From the NCBI GenBank assembly GCA_034698045.1, contig JAQGAU010000259.1:1-32769 (forward strand): a stretch of DNA of 32,769 nucleotides, given 5' to 3'. Position 1 is the stretch's first letter; every line of letters starts with the position of its first letter. Positions 1 through 10,770 of the stretch are shown piece by piece. Made by a program: the position numbers and the translations under genes. A model generated the notes under the pieces. The model did not search any database, was not told the DNA's origin, and worked only from the letters and a program-made list of their open reading frames with translations. The DNA is from Paramacrobiotus richtersi (Eukaryota; Tardigrada; Eutardigrada; Parachela; Macrobiotidae).

Positions 1-343
1 TCCATGGAGGCCATCCTCTGCAACCACTTTTCCACAATTGGTACACGTGTGTTGCTCAACCAGTTTTGCACCCAGCCTTTTGTACTGGCTTATCGACTGA
101 GGACTGTGGGCGATGGTGCACTACAAAATAATTCACAAGGGCAACGTTCCGCCACATCCGTAAATGAAAGCGATGCGCACATGAAAGATTTTTTTGTGTG
201 CTGCTGCATGGAGGATATCCCGTGTTTGATTACGATTTATAATTTCCGTAGCAAAATTTGCGTATAGTTTTCTTGATTGTAATTTTGTGAACTGTTTGAA
301 GTACTGTACATTTCTCGGATTCTAGCAGTATTTTTTGAAAAAA
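1..343 (+). promoter_or_regulatory. Upstream region of MQP1
   Basis: This stretch aligns with the region before MQP2 (about 12,190-12,452). Shared pieces include a GATGGTGCAC block near 112 and 12,233 and a GCGCACATG block near 175 and 12,297. It is therefore the duplicated 5' flank of the MQP genes. No clear TATA box is visible. The short open frames here are not conserved between copies. Confidence 0.45.
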
Positions 344-1775
344 ATGGCGAATATTAGTCGTGCTTTTATTATCATTTCTTTTGCCACTCCAGGTATGCTG
401 TATTGTATAAAATAAAATAAAAATTAATATTATTCTGAATTTGGGTATTATGTTGCTCCACTCAGTTATTTTCATAAATGTCATGCATTTTTACATATTC
501 ACTGATTATGTTAATGCAACGGGGTCCGTAATTAACTGCTGTGGTAAACAAAACAGGCAATTCCTGGTGTTTTGACAGGCGCAGTTCCTGCTGTAGGAAC
601 GACGACCGCCGAGGCACTTGGAGCTTTACAACTCGGGGATTTTGCGAATAATTATTTATTTATCCCTGGCAACGTCGTACAGCAAGGCAGCCATGTCTAC
701 ATTTTTTCGCCAGCAGAATCCACTGCCGATCTTTCTTTGCTGAGGTTCGTTTAGCCAAATTCATTTTCGTCTGTGCGGTTGATCATTCACTTCCGGAATG
801 ACGGTTTCAGTTTAATCATAATTATTTATGTGACATAAATTATATAAGAATACTTTTATTTATGCGATGGTTGTTTGTTTATGTGACATAAATATACTCG
901 AATACTTTTATTAGTTGTCGCGCCGACTGCATGTTTTTTTTAATATAGAAAAGAAAAATAATTATTTCTAGATAAAATCAGATTTTTTCAGCAACAAATT
1001 TTTCCAGGGAGAGCCACAATTTTTAAAGAAATATAACCAAGCGAGTTATCATCCCGAAAAACTAAACAGCATTTATTTTCTTGTCTCGCACAATTAAGCT
1101 TTCTCCACACTTTCATCGCTTGAAGAATTTGTTGAAGGGATCCATGATCATTTTAATTGTACAGGACAAAAAACTATTTACAAAATTTAGATACTACTAA
1201 ATGCGGAATTCGTGGGCCTGTAAATACATTTTATGTAAAGCTAGTGTTACTGCACATGAGTGTGACACATATTGCTTCGTTTACTGCTTTTTCGTAACAT
1301 TCCGTAAAATCGCTGTTCGATGGCACTTCCAATATTTTGCGTTTGTCTCACAATCCGTTTTTGTTGTAGTGCTAGACTGCATCAAAACTTCGCTTTATTT
1401 CAATCAGCCATTCGCGGCGGAAACGCCCGGCCCGTGCAGGCCCAGCCAGCGCCCAATATTCCCGTTCAGGCATTGGCGCCCAATCCTTTAGAACAGCGAA
1501 CTAACATTATGCAACAAGGCGTAGGGATGATGCAGCAAGGTCTTGGGATCATTCAGCAGGGATTGGGACTCGCGCCCTTGGGAATGGAACCCCCGCCACT
1601 GGGACCAGCGCCACCGACCGACCGGCGCCCCCGCCCCCGGGACCGGCACAACTGCAGCCTGATCCGTTGGCTGCCATGCTGCAGATGGTCGCCAACCTTC
1701 CTCCTCCGCAGTAGCCATGACGCAGTGAGGTTATTTGGTGTTGGGAGAGATTCGTGTTTACTGGTCTGTCAATAA
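344..1775 (+). CDS. MQP1: orphan protein with Met/Gln/Pro-rich heptad tail, unit 1 copy, tail frameshifted
   Basis: I do not recognise this family. Three exons are supported by comparison with the paralogue at 12,453: 344-392, 579-744 and 1370 onward, with GT/AG junctions and matching phases (1, then 2). The start lies in AAAATGGCG. The head (about 71 residues) shares the pattern GAVPxV-TT-AEA, GNV-QG and ADL-LR with the paralogue. Exon 3 has heptads such as GVGMMQQ and GLGIIQQ, then a Pro-rich stretch. As read straight through, the ORF ends at 1775 (206 residues), with an Arg/Cys-rich end that looks non-native. In another frame, the segment from about 1630 to the TAG at 1712-1714 gives DPLAAMLQMVANLPPPQ, which resembles the paralogue's ending. 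A frameshift in the ACCG-repeat stretch near 1611-1626 is therefore likely. No signal peptide, membrane segment or known domain was seen. Function unknown. Confidence 0.6.
745..1369 (+). other. MQP1 intron 2
   Basis: The intron runs from GTTCGT to TTGTTGTAG. It holds a roughly 50-base tandem duplication (about 826-870 and 877-914). Each copy contains the small palindrome ATTTATGTGACATAAAT followed by GAATACTTTTATT. The paralogous intron has only one diverged copy. Nothing else was recognised. Confidence 0.5.
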
Positions 1776-2039
1776 TTTATAGGCTTTTTTTGACCTTGTC
1801 ATTTTTTAGTCGAAAAATGTTTTGATGTACTGCCTTAATGTGCATGTTTTGTGTGCTGCTTTGATGTGCAAAGCATGTTTCGGTACACAGTTTATAAGAT
1901 TTTTCAAAATCGGTCTGATGGGAGAATTTTTTGGGATTTTGTTATTTTGCCACAAAAATGATCGGTAAGCACGCATGCTTCAGTACGTAACACGATTAAA
2001 GGTGCTGCCATTAAATTGAACAGATTTTGTTTCTGCATT

Positions 2040-2564
2040 ATCAGGCGCATTGGAGCAAAGTTAATCCTGTCGGCCATGACTACTGCAAACTAGCACCAGA
2101 ATTTGGTACATTAATTAACCGATGTAAAACTTCCTGACGTAAATTACTGTCGTATTTTGACTGCCACAGAAACAATGCATAATTCACGAAACTGGAGCTG
2201 CATTTCCTATCCCGTTTTCCCGACCATGCATGCAACCATAATTGCCATCAGGCCATTATCCGCGTCTTCCTAATCTTCTCTTTTTTGGTTTTAATCTTGC
2301 CATCCCAGTTCGTTCGTACCCACACCCTTTCCGTTCACAACATAGTTCATGGAGGATCCCGAATGGACCGATTCCCGCCCCCGGGATCATAGTCCTCCAA
2401 CAGGAAACCGCTGGTGTGTGAAGGTCCAAAGAATGAACGGGAGCGAAATTATGGTCATGGGGTTTTTTTTGTATTTTTTCACATATGGAAGGGGTTTGAC
2501 GATTATTGATTCGCTGGGCACACTGTGGATTATGGCAGTGAATAAAGGTCACTGCATTTAGCAC
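2040..2564 (+). pseudogene. GH47 5' flank plus exon-1 relict, unit 1 proximal fragment
   Basis: Bases 2040-2130 match the flank upstream of the intact mannosidase (near 22,096). Bases about 2220-2559 match its first exon, with pieces deleted. The membrane-segment region, the CCCGGGATCAT / CCTCCA / AGGAAACCG stretch and the end, reading LTIIDSLGTLWIM before AAAGGTCACTGCATTTA, are recognisable. The middle carrying [12 protein letters not shown] is lost and there is no continuous frame. No later mannosidase exon follows. It is a dead fragment and part of the repeated unit. Confidence 0.65.
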
Positions 2565-3453
2565 TGCAATAACCCGAAATTATATTCTGACATTGCATTC
2601 CGAAATATATCATTATTGTTACACTACTACCGGTAGCACTATTTCACAATAACAGCCACTTTAAATACAGTGACCTTTCTTCCCGTCTATAATATTGCAT
2701 GTCGAAAATTTGTATTTGGACCAAACATAACAACAACTGACGTTAATTTACACAATTCTGAGAATACAGAAATCGGGAGTGGCGGGTGGGGAAAAATGGA
2801 AATCGGCTGTATCGGGTAACGTAATTATAAAATGGTCAGGTTTATCTAATATTTGCCGCAGATGCCAGTTCTGTGCAAAGCGGGGCGCGGGGGAGTGGTA
2901 ACGAGCGCAACACGGCTCCGGATTGGTGGATAGGTAGACAGGCGCCGAGGCACACAATACCTCGATTCCCGTGAATCCGGCCCACATTGATAGAGGCCAG
3001 AGCGTTTTCATTTCACCTTATCTATTCGTTCCATTGTACGTTCTTCCAGCAGTTACACACTATTGCTTGGGATACGGTCTAAAACGGCGTGGCTGGTTAT
3101 AAGTTACTGTTACTGTCTGAATACATATCATTATCTTCTTGTCTGGCGCCAGTTCGTACGCAGGGGATAGGGCATCTCCTTATGACTTAGATGCCCTATC
3201 CCCTGATTCAGTCGTACTATGGCAGTATGCAGCGAAAATGTGCCCTCTGCATCTTTCGTGTCATACGTTCATCATTTTCGTGTTCCCTATTTTTCCAATT
3301 GCACTGCAATCTTAGAGTTCTGTATGTTAGTGTTTAATTATGCTTGTTGGTGTCTGAAGGTTGCAGTCGTCGAAAGTGTAGTCTGGATGGTATTCCGACT
3401 TTTTGCCCAATAAGTACCTTGACTAACACCGTTAGAATAAGTGCGCAACCGCA
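2565..3453 (+). other. Spacer and 5' region of F-box A
   Basis: No gene is supported here. From about 3067 the sequence matches the region before F-box B (17,170 onward). Shared blocks include GTCTGGCGCCAG, GTCGAAAGTNTAGTCT and a GTTAGAATAA block just before the ATG. Because these are conserved in both copies, they probably hold the F-box promoter and 5' UTR. No TATA box was identified. Confidence 0.4.
3161..3205. repeat. Perfect 17-bp inverted repeat (hairpin)
   Basis: Arms 3161-3177 and 3189-3205 are exact reverse complements around an 11-base loop. The inner arm GATAGGGCATCTC recurs singly at 4258-4270. At both places it is followed by a related TTCAGTCG-AC-ATG sequence, so this is part of a dispersed small element. 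It is absent from the matching place before F-box B. Confidence 0.75.
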
Positions 3454-4072
3454 ATGACGTACTTTTCTCGCGGAAGACGGGACAGTCGCCAGTTAAATTT
3501 GGCAAATACTGCACTCATTAACCAAGGAAGCGATGTATGGTGTTTGGGATATGTGCATGATATCCAGGGCGATGACATACTGATCGACTTTGACTGTGTC
3601 CAACAGCCCCCGGAATGGATACATTCTCGACATGTTTGGCAGCACCGCCTGCTTGATCGGGACACAGTCCCACGGAAATGTGTACAAGTCGCTTTGCGAA
3701 ATGAAGCAACCGGACCGTATATATTTCGTCAAGCCAGGATCTTGGGTTATTCTTCCGGTAGAAATTGTTTCTTATGTTATGTGCAGCAGGTGACCGCAAC
3801 CAAGAGCAGCGAAGCTGTTAACCGCCAGATTGTACATCACTGGCAGATAGTGGCAAAAATACCTAGTAGTCAACAGTCCTTGGGTGCATTGGGCAGTATT
3901 CCTTTCGTAAAGCATGTTATAACTTCGGAGATGGTTAACTCAATCAAGACGGTTCATGAAGGTCGGATTTTGACGTTCCTTGCACGAGCATTCCATGGTT
4001 TTAATCACAATAGCTTCCTGTGGCGAGCGAATGAGGTTTGTCGGACTGGGACCAAATTACTTTACTTTAGAC

Positions 4073-4130
4073 ATGATAGAATATAGTCTATCATTCTATA
4101 TTCTATCACTCTATATTCTGTCATGCTTTA
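4073..4130. repeat. AT-rich hairpin at the start of F-box A intron 1
   Basis: GATAGAATATA and TATATTCTATC are inverted around a short spacer. A second ATATTCT copy and a repeated TTTAGACAT flank them. The structure begins about 37 bases after the exon-1 donor. It is absent from copy B. Confidence 0.5.
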
Positions 4131-4749
4131 GACATACTATTTATTATTGTTATTACAACACAAGAGCAGACGACCCATCAGGAACTTCAAGTCTAGTCGA
4201 AAGTAAGGTTAGCGTATAAAAATAGCACATTACGACAGTACTATGCACGAGTGAAAAGATAGGGCATCTCAAAATTTCCGCCTTCAGTCGCACCATGCTT
4301 TAGGTCAGTACGGACCTCTTCAGTGAAATATTAGTCTTTTATAAAACCAATATACTGTACTGTATACCAGTGATTCTTACGTTAGGATCGCCTTTTCGTA
4401 CGGATCGACGGAAATACCATCACTTTCATATTTCTGGATATCATGCATGACAATTTCCGGACGGCAATATCGGGACGTGAAGATATGATCTCTACTGCCA
4501 TGGAAAGGTTTTTCGAGTATTACGAGAATGCAAAAACCAAAAGACCCGGTATTTTGAGTTTGCATGTTCCAGGTAATTGAAGTTCCTGTAAGGGCCGGTT
4601 GTTCTACTGTCAGAATCTACTGCAATCCAGAAACTCTACCTCGGAGGGAAACAAATAGTTTGCCAGAAACTTCTGTATACTTTAAATCTGGACTCATTAT
4701 GTAATGTTGTATCGAATGATTCACATCTTGTGTTTTTGTGTGTGCTGTA

Positions 4750-4876
4750 CCGAAGCCACTCGCTAGTAATTAGAGAACAATGAGATTGTTTACTCTATAT
4801 TAATAGAGTAAACAATATAAAGAGAATATAGAGTAAACAATCTCATTGTTCTCTAATTACTAGCGAGTGGCTTCGG
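4750..4876. repeat. Perfect 52-bp inverted repeat (foldback element) in F-box A intron 2
   Basis: Arms 4750-4801 and 4825-4876 are exact reverse complements around a 23-base loop, which itself holds another GAGTAAACAAT-like copy. The ends read CCGAAGCCACTCGC / GCGAGTGGCTTCGG. CTGTA lies directly outside both ends (4745-4749 and 4877-4881), a possible 5-base target duplication. Related CGAAGCCGCTCG ends occur at 4928 and 19,518, so this is one member of a small family. Confidence 0.85.
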
Positions 4877-4927
4877 CTGTACTGTACGTAATGATAATAG
4901 TGCTGTACGTAATAATTACCGCCTGTA

Positions 4928-5051
4928 CCGAAGCCGCTCGTTAGCAATAGTTAAAAGTAAAATGATTAGAGAAAGTTGAGAAAGTTGAGAAACGAAGTAT
5001 ATACAGAGTGAACTGTGAGATTATCCTATAATTAGTAGCGAGCAGCCGTCT
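4928..5051. mobile_element. Second, degenerate CGAAGCC-family foldback in F-box A intron 2
   Basis: The left end is CCGAAGCCGCTCGTTAGCAAT and the right end ATTAGTAGCGAGCAGCCGTC, imperfect inverted repeats about 120 bases apart. CTGTA precedes it, as it does its neighbour. It stops about 60 bases before exon 3. A short GAGAAAGTT tandem lies inside. Confidence 0.45.
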
Positions 5052-5205
5052 AGATCTGTATACACATGCGCAGTACTCCTGGCCAAGATTTACAGTGCCT
5101 TCTTTTTTCAGAACCGAGCGACCACATGTTTAGATTTCTCCCAGCTGAAATAATGTTCGAGGTCTTGTATCATTTGGACTTGCATTCGCAGATTAAAGGA
5201 AGAAG

Positions 5206-7513
5206 GTACGAACAATTATTATACAAACCTGTGATGTCATGTATTCTGAACAGTCTGAGAAATGTCAACCATATAATATATCATATTGTCATGTCATCTG
5301 ATGGTTTACCTAAATACCGAGAAGTACCGCCAAGATAGATTAGAAATCCATGTATCTTGTAGTTTATCTAGGTACCACCTTCGATTTCCGTGGTTGTAGT
5401 ACACGTATAGCGTCATGGCCATTCTACCACATGCACAAGATCAAAAGCCACACACAAAGGTCACCGCAGGTCCACATTTGTAAGCAAATCAGCGCGCACG
5501 TTGCAGCCCCACAGAAAGAACCATCAGTCCAGATTGTCCAGCCAATTAGGCAAACTGATCTTTATTTGCATGTTGCATGTTGGGTAGGACTAGGCAATAT
5601 CAACAGGCTCACGACTGTAACCGGCAATTATGTCCCCCTCCGCCGAAATGTCCCCCCGGATCCGGAATAAGTGCCCTACCCGGATATTATTTCCCGGCAA
5701 AAATGCCCCCCCCCCTCCAGAACGCATTCTCCCGTTCCCCTGATCCGATTTCGTCCGATTTTTTGTTCCGGCAATAATGTCCCCCCGGAACCAAAATGTG
5801 TATTTCGAAGGAAATTTTGACGGGGTCTGTTTCTGCTGCTCTGCCGAACACGTAAAACGAAGCCGTAAATATCATCCGCAGGGCAGAGTTTCCGTTCCGG
5901 GGGGACATTAATGCCGGAGAAAAAGATCCGTGGCTAAAAACACGAGAAATTGCACGAAAATGCTGTTCCACAGGGGGAGACATTTTGGCGGAGGGGACAT
6001 AATTGCCGGTTACACACGACTCAGTTGCATGAAAATGTTAACCGTGCGCTTGCGGCATGAAGTAAGAGACACTTGAAACCGCGTGTTACAAACGATGTTA
6101 GTACTTGTTTGTGTTTTTACAATTTTCTACTCTAACATCACATTCTTTCAACGGTCAACAATTTAATGATCATCAATAAAAGTGCCGCACTTGTTAGATT
6201 CATGCCAACAACTCATGCGGTTCATGTCAGTGCATATGCTGCGGACACGTGTGCGTGTTAGGTGGATTTCGCGCAGTCTTGTCCTGATTCGCGTATTCGC
6301 TGCAGGTAAACTAAGATTCGAATCTGTCAAATTCGCCTATGGTAGTATGTAAGTCCGCACATGTCGGCAGCGTAAACACATGCACCGCAGTTGCTGACAT
6401 GGGTCCAAGTATCGTACGGAGCTCGAATGATCAATCACGAAAGATTTGTCTCACCCCGGCCACTGGATGTCAGATCGGCGTCTATGCGGCGGGTTCTGCA
6501 TGTTGTAATGCAGTGACTTTGCATTAGCACGAATGTATCTGGTACTAACTAGTAACTACCCTAATTGTGCAGTTCTCTCGGTTTGGCCGGGTAGCAGCTA
6601 ATTAGCACATGTGCGCCTGTATCCATAACTATGCCTGATGACGATTCGGTCCGAGGCTGAACATGTCCGAAGCTTTCGTAAAACAAATATTCAGCCAAGC
6701 GGTCAAGCGTTGAACCTGAATGGTATTATATATCCTGGTATGCTAGTCATAAGCAGCTTGTGTAAGACTTTCGATTCAGCTCGTTCCAAAAAGCAGCTGT
6801 CATAAATCTACGACGTATGCCCAGCCGACTGAAGAAACCATAACGAAGAACAGCACACAAAACAAAATGGGGTGGTTGACCGAAACCCCTTCAAAGCAGA
6901 ATAGTGCCGAATAGTACGCTTTCGAATCGGTTTTGGAATGAAGATTTTGAAAAACAGTTAGGCACAGGCAAAGGTGTCTCATGCAGGCGCCCGCTTAAGT
7001 GTCCGGATGAAACTGATTGCTTGGAGGCACCCGGCATCGGTCTCAAGGACCGTTAAATAGATCTCGCCGGGGCCGATTCTCGAGATTTCGGGTCGGCATA
7101 GGTGACGCCGCATGTAAGTTTTGCTCTTTGGGAGGCTTTGCCGAATTGCGGGACAAAGTGTCCGCCGAATGAGTACTTATACTTAAATCCTTATTTTGAA
7201 AACAAACGACAAAAGAAAGTGAAAAATCCAAACATTTCCACCAGCCAGTCAGTCATTTCCTTACAAAGTGGTTTTTCAACTCTAGTGTAATAAAATACAA
7301 TCACAAAATAATTGTAAAGCGATTTTGTTTGTCCAGTTCGTTCCTAAATACCATAAATCTGGATAGTAAATTTATGTTGTCGAATGGATTCTGAATATGG
7401 ACCCCAAGAAACCCTGAGGCGACAGCCGAAGGTGTTTCTTATATCATATATAGCAGTCCAACCAGCTACATTAAAAAATGAAGCTCGCTTAATTGTAGAG
7501 TGTTCTTTTGCAG
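5206..7513 (+). other. F-box A intron 3, expanded
   Basis: The intron is 2,308 bases, against 362 in copy B. Homology to the copy B intron is visible mainly over the last 70 or so bases (from about 7440). The extra sequence includes the 397-bp element at 5617-6013. The rest (about 6014-7440) shows no recognisable gene or repeat. Its short open frames have no splice or codon support. Confidence 0.5.
5617..6013. mobile_element. MITE-like element with 40-bp terminal inverted repeats
   Basis: The left end GTAACCGGCAATTATGTCCC is mirrored by the right end GGGACATAATTGCCGGTTAC. The match extends to about 40 bases, with a one-base gap and two or three mismatches. CACGACT lies just outside each end (5610-5616 and 6015-6021), a 7-8 base target duplication as made by hAT-type transposases. 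The interior repeats A/T-rich plus GTCCCCC-like blocks several times, including an inverted set near 5770 and 5900. It has no coding capacity, so it is non-autonomous. Confidence 0.8.
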
Positions 7514-9148
7514 GGTCTGTGCCTTATGGAACGTAGCACTGACAAGTTCGTGGCAGTCTGTGTACATTACGCTTGATTTCTGTCACATCAGCACACAGAA
7601 TCCATTACGTCAAGATACCGAAGGCTATCACATCGGGTTGTTACTGAATCGATGCATCAATAATAACATGAAGGCGCTGGCTTTAGTTAACCTATCCTAT
7701 TGGACGGATCACCCACTACCCATAATGATTATGATTGTCAGCCTGCTAAAGCTGAGAAAAGTCGTCCTCTCAGTGATCGTAATGAGGAACTGTAGTGTTC
7801 CATTTGACCTTTTTAACGGCCGTACCGATGATGGAACTCTTATTCACTACTGCTCGTATCTACCGATTCTTATGCCAGTATGCCGGCGATTGCTGATGTC
7901 CAGGTATACCGTCCGGAGATCGTGGTGTCCATGCATTTGGCTCGGGGGCGAAAAAGTGGACGAACGTTGTACTTTCCCGCATCGATCTGGACTGTGCGGC
8001 GGATTCTCGAACCTCGGTGCGCAACTATATGAACGCTTTGGAACAATCTCTTCCTTCCGCCCATGCGGCGAAGGAACAGTTCAGGGAGCTGCATGCGCGT
8101 ATGGTCCAAAATTTGCCGTATCCCGATGGATGGCAAGCCTTTCGAACACTGGTGAAAACGTAAGTCCTTCGTACCAGAAGCTGAGGGCCTAGACTAAACG
8201 GTCACGATTGGAAACAGCTGACTGCTCACGCCTCAACGCAGATCAACGAATTGTTCCCTTGCTCATTTTTAAGACATACTTTATTAATTTTCTCTAGCGG
8301 GCCACTAATTTAACAATTCCAGACATGTTAAAAGGAAACTAGCGATCACTATGCTCAAAAGTTCCCATTACACATAAGGCGTTTCCTATCTGCAGTTCAA
8401 TGCTAATATACCCTGACAAAGAAACGAAGACGAATTTTATAATAAAATAATTCGTTATTAGTTTCAGGGTGACCTTGAAATTTTGACATTAAATTAAATT
8501 GGCGGCATGCCGATAACAATTGTTTCGTTAAAATGTCATGTGACGTAGTTTTCCGAAGCGGGGAATCCAATGGTGTTATCTGTTTTTGGTTTTGTGCCGT
8601 GCTTATTCAGAATTTGATGTTACGGGGCGGCCGCGCGCATTATAGATCTAAATTCTAGATATGGCATTCAGCATTATATTACATCACATCCAGAATTATA
8701 TATTTTGATGGCAATTATTGATGATAAACCTGATCTTTGCAGACATAGTATTTTGACTGATACGTCTCCAACGGATGGGTTCTGGGACACTGTGTATTTG
8801 AGAAACTTGGACGATCTGCCTCTCAGTAAATTTGTTCTACACCTGATTGATGCCAGGGGTAGTTCGGTCTTTGACAGCAAGTGCATGATTCCAGATCACT
8901 TCAAATCCCGCGTTCCGACATTCGTACCAGAAAAGTTGGACCGGATTATAACGCCAGACATCTGGCACCGAACTCTCAGTGCCTGGACGTCCCGTAAACG
9001 TATCATACATAAAATTAACTTACATTGTACATCGTTTCAAACCGCATACCGCGATTTCGTGCAGCCTTCAGTTTTGTTTTCCATCATTCTGTTTCTGCGC
9101 ATAGTATCCACTTCTCTGATACTATCTAGCTTGCAAGTTAGTTTATAG

Positions 9149-10239
9149 TAATTTTGGTCAGTTTTCATTCGTACTGTACCTAGTTTACCATTCCAAGTTC
9201 ACTCTCTTGCTTTTCCTTAATAATAATAATGTTGTTATATTTTATAATTTGGTTGTTCTTCAGTTCATAGTTTTGGTTTTACTTATATCCTAATTGGCCG
9301 TTGGCACATGGCCAGATACGGCGAACTACTGCAGTTGCTTTTTTACCAAAATCTTCGCATAGGTCGTCCGAATTCGTTTTCTGTTAGACCCAATTATCCC
9401 ATTCAATTAATTTGGCTTGTGTCGAGTCTTATCGATGAAAACGCCAATGCTATCATATATCAGCAGAACGATTTCGGTAACTGTTTATTAAGAATTTCTC
9501 GATGCCGCCAAGGTATAATGTTTCGCTGACCTCAAAATTCGTACATCAACGGAAAGGTCACTCAGAGATGGCAGGATGCATAGGGTTGAGGTGAAGATTG
9601 GTAAGCATTGATACACAGTTAACGATGCTGCGTAAAATTATAATTAATCGCATTTCATGGCGAAGGCGCATATATTGGACTGAAATTAATCATGTCGCCC
9701 ATTACTAGTGCAAATCGACATCAAAATTCATTAATTATCCACGTGGTATGGATTGTTGGCAAAAAAAACGGCTTCAGAGCAGTTTCAAGCTGTTAAAACT
9801 GATTCATATTGTTTTATAATATAAAAATAACAATACGTACAGCACATATATGATATGTTGTTGTCCTTGTTACAAGTTTGTTTCGCAATATTTGCTCAGT
9901 TTGGCTGCCGGAAATTTCATACAGTTTCATTGTATCAGGTGGAGATATTTCTTTCAGTTTCGATAACTCAGCTTTTAAGCACCAGAAGGCCAGTTACAGA
10001 ACAGCCTAATTAAAGACTGCACAACTTAAAAGCTGCGAAAATCAAGATGCGTGATAGGCAAAATCCCTGTAGCCGTAAAGGCTGTGATGGCATTAGAATG
10101 ATCGCATCGTACTGTTTCGCATGACATTCGAAATGCTTGTAACAACAGTCACAACACAGTCTTTCCTTTTCTCAGATTTCTGTGCTGTATCTTGTTTTAA
10201 CAGAAAATTCTGCAACACTCGTTTTACACGTTCGGGGAA
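9149..10239 (+). other. Duplicated F-box 3' flank and GH47 5' flank (unit 1)
   Basis: This region is nearly identical to 21,590-22,675 in unit 2, visibly closer than the F-box coding exons are to each other. No ORF is conserved between the two copies; the 73-residue frame at 9308 is interrupted in the other copy. It probably holds the F-box 3' UTR and the mannosidase promoter. Confidence 0.6.
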
Positions 10240-10770
10240 ATGGAGATCCTAAAACTACACTATGTACCCACCCATCCACTCCCATCCATCCAGTACTCGG
10301 GACTAAAACCCCTTCGTTCCCATAAACATTTCCTTTCCCGTTTCCCCAAAACCATGCAACCATCAGACAATCATCCGCATCTCCTTAATCTTCTCTTATT
10401 GGTTTTAATCCTACTGTCCTTGTTTATTCGCACGCATATACCCGTTACGTTCCCATCATCGTCCCTTTTCTGGATGATTCCGGGAGCAAGAGGTCCTCCA
10501 CCAGGAAACCATCATCAAAGTGTCACCCAAGAGGACATTTTCCACCAATATTCCGTCGGGGAAACCGGCTGTCTTTGATAGTCCGAAGAACGACCGTCAG
10601 AGAAAGGTCATGGCTGGGTTTTTGCATGCGTGGAAGGGGTACAAGTTGCATGCGTGGGGGCATGACGAGCTGTTACCCGTGACGAAGCAGTTTCGGGACC
10701 GGATGCGCGCGGGTTTGACGATCATTGCTTCACTGGATATGCTGTGGATTATTTGACTGAAGAAAGGTCA
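10240..10770 (+). pseudogene. GH47 alpha-mannosidase exon 1, unit 1 copy, broken
   Basis: It begins [20 protein letters not shown], almost identical to the intact gene at 22,676, and keeps the hydrophobic segment. Small indels (near 10,353 and 10,489) move the frame, so the first frame ends at 10,578. The catalytic-domain start ([31 protein letters not shown]) continues in another frame. The final stretch reads SLDMLWII and then TGA, where the intact gene has DTLWIMG. Only an exon-3 remnant (11,868) follows, so no active enzyme can be made. Confidence 0.88.

Larger units (their letters stand above)
3454..9148 (+). pseudogene. F-box protein A (unit 1 copy), disrupted by an 8-base deletion
   Basis: Five exons match F-box B: 3454-4035, 4386-4572, 5112-5205, 7514-8159 and 8743-9148. 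All have GT/AG ends. Phases match through exon 4. Exon 1 (194 residues) has a small beta-barrel-like stretch with VWCLGYVHDIQGD and WIHSRHVW. Exons 3-4 encode the F-box (FLPAEIMFEVLYHLDL then VCALWN), the motif that binds SKP1 in SCF ubiquitin ligases. Exon 4 is exactly 8 bases shorter than in copy B (646 against 654). The loss is at about 7961-7965, within VDER, and shifts the frame; splicing to exon 5 then reaches a TAG at its second codon. Exon 5 alone stays open to 9148 in its ancestral frame, longer than in copy B. It is probably a pseudogene or a truncated protein, and expression is unknown. Confidence 0.65.

Noticed and set aside
6339..6527. 62-codon Cys-containing ORF in F-box A intron 3
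   Set aside because: There is no signal peptide, no conserved counterpart in copy B and no splice evidence. Its length is expected by chance.
7500..8192. 230-codon ORF as a separate gene
   Set aside because: It is exon 4 of F-box A read from within the preceding intron and beyond the donor. Its last 75 or so residues are the out-of-frame part after the 8-base deletion.
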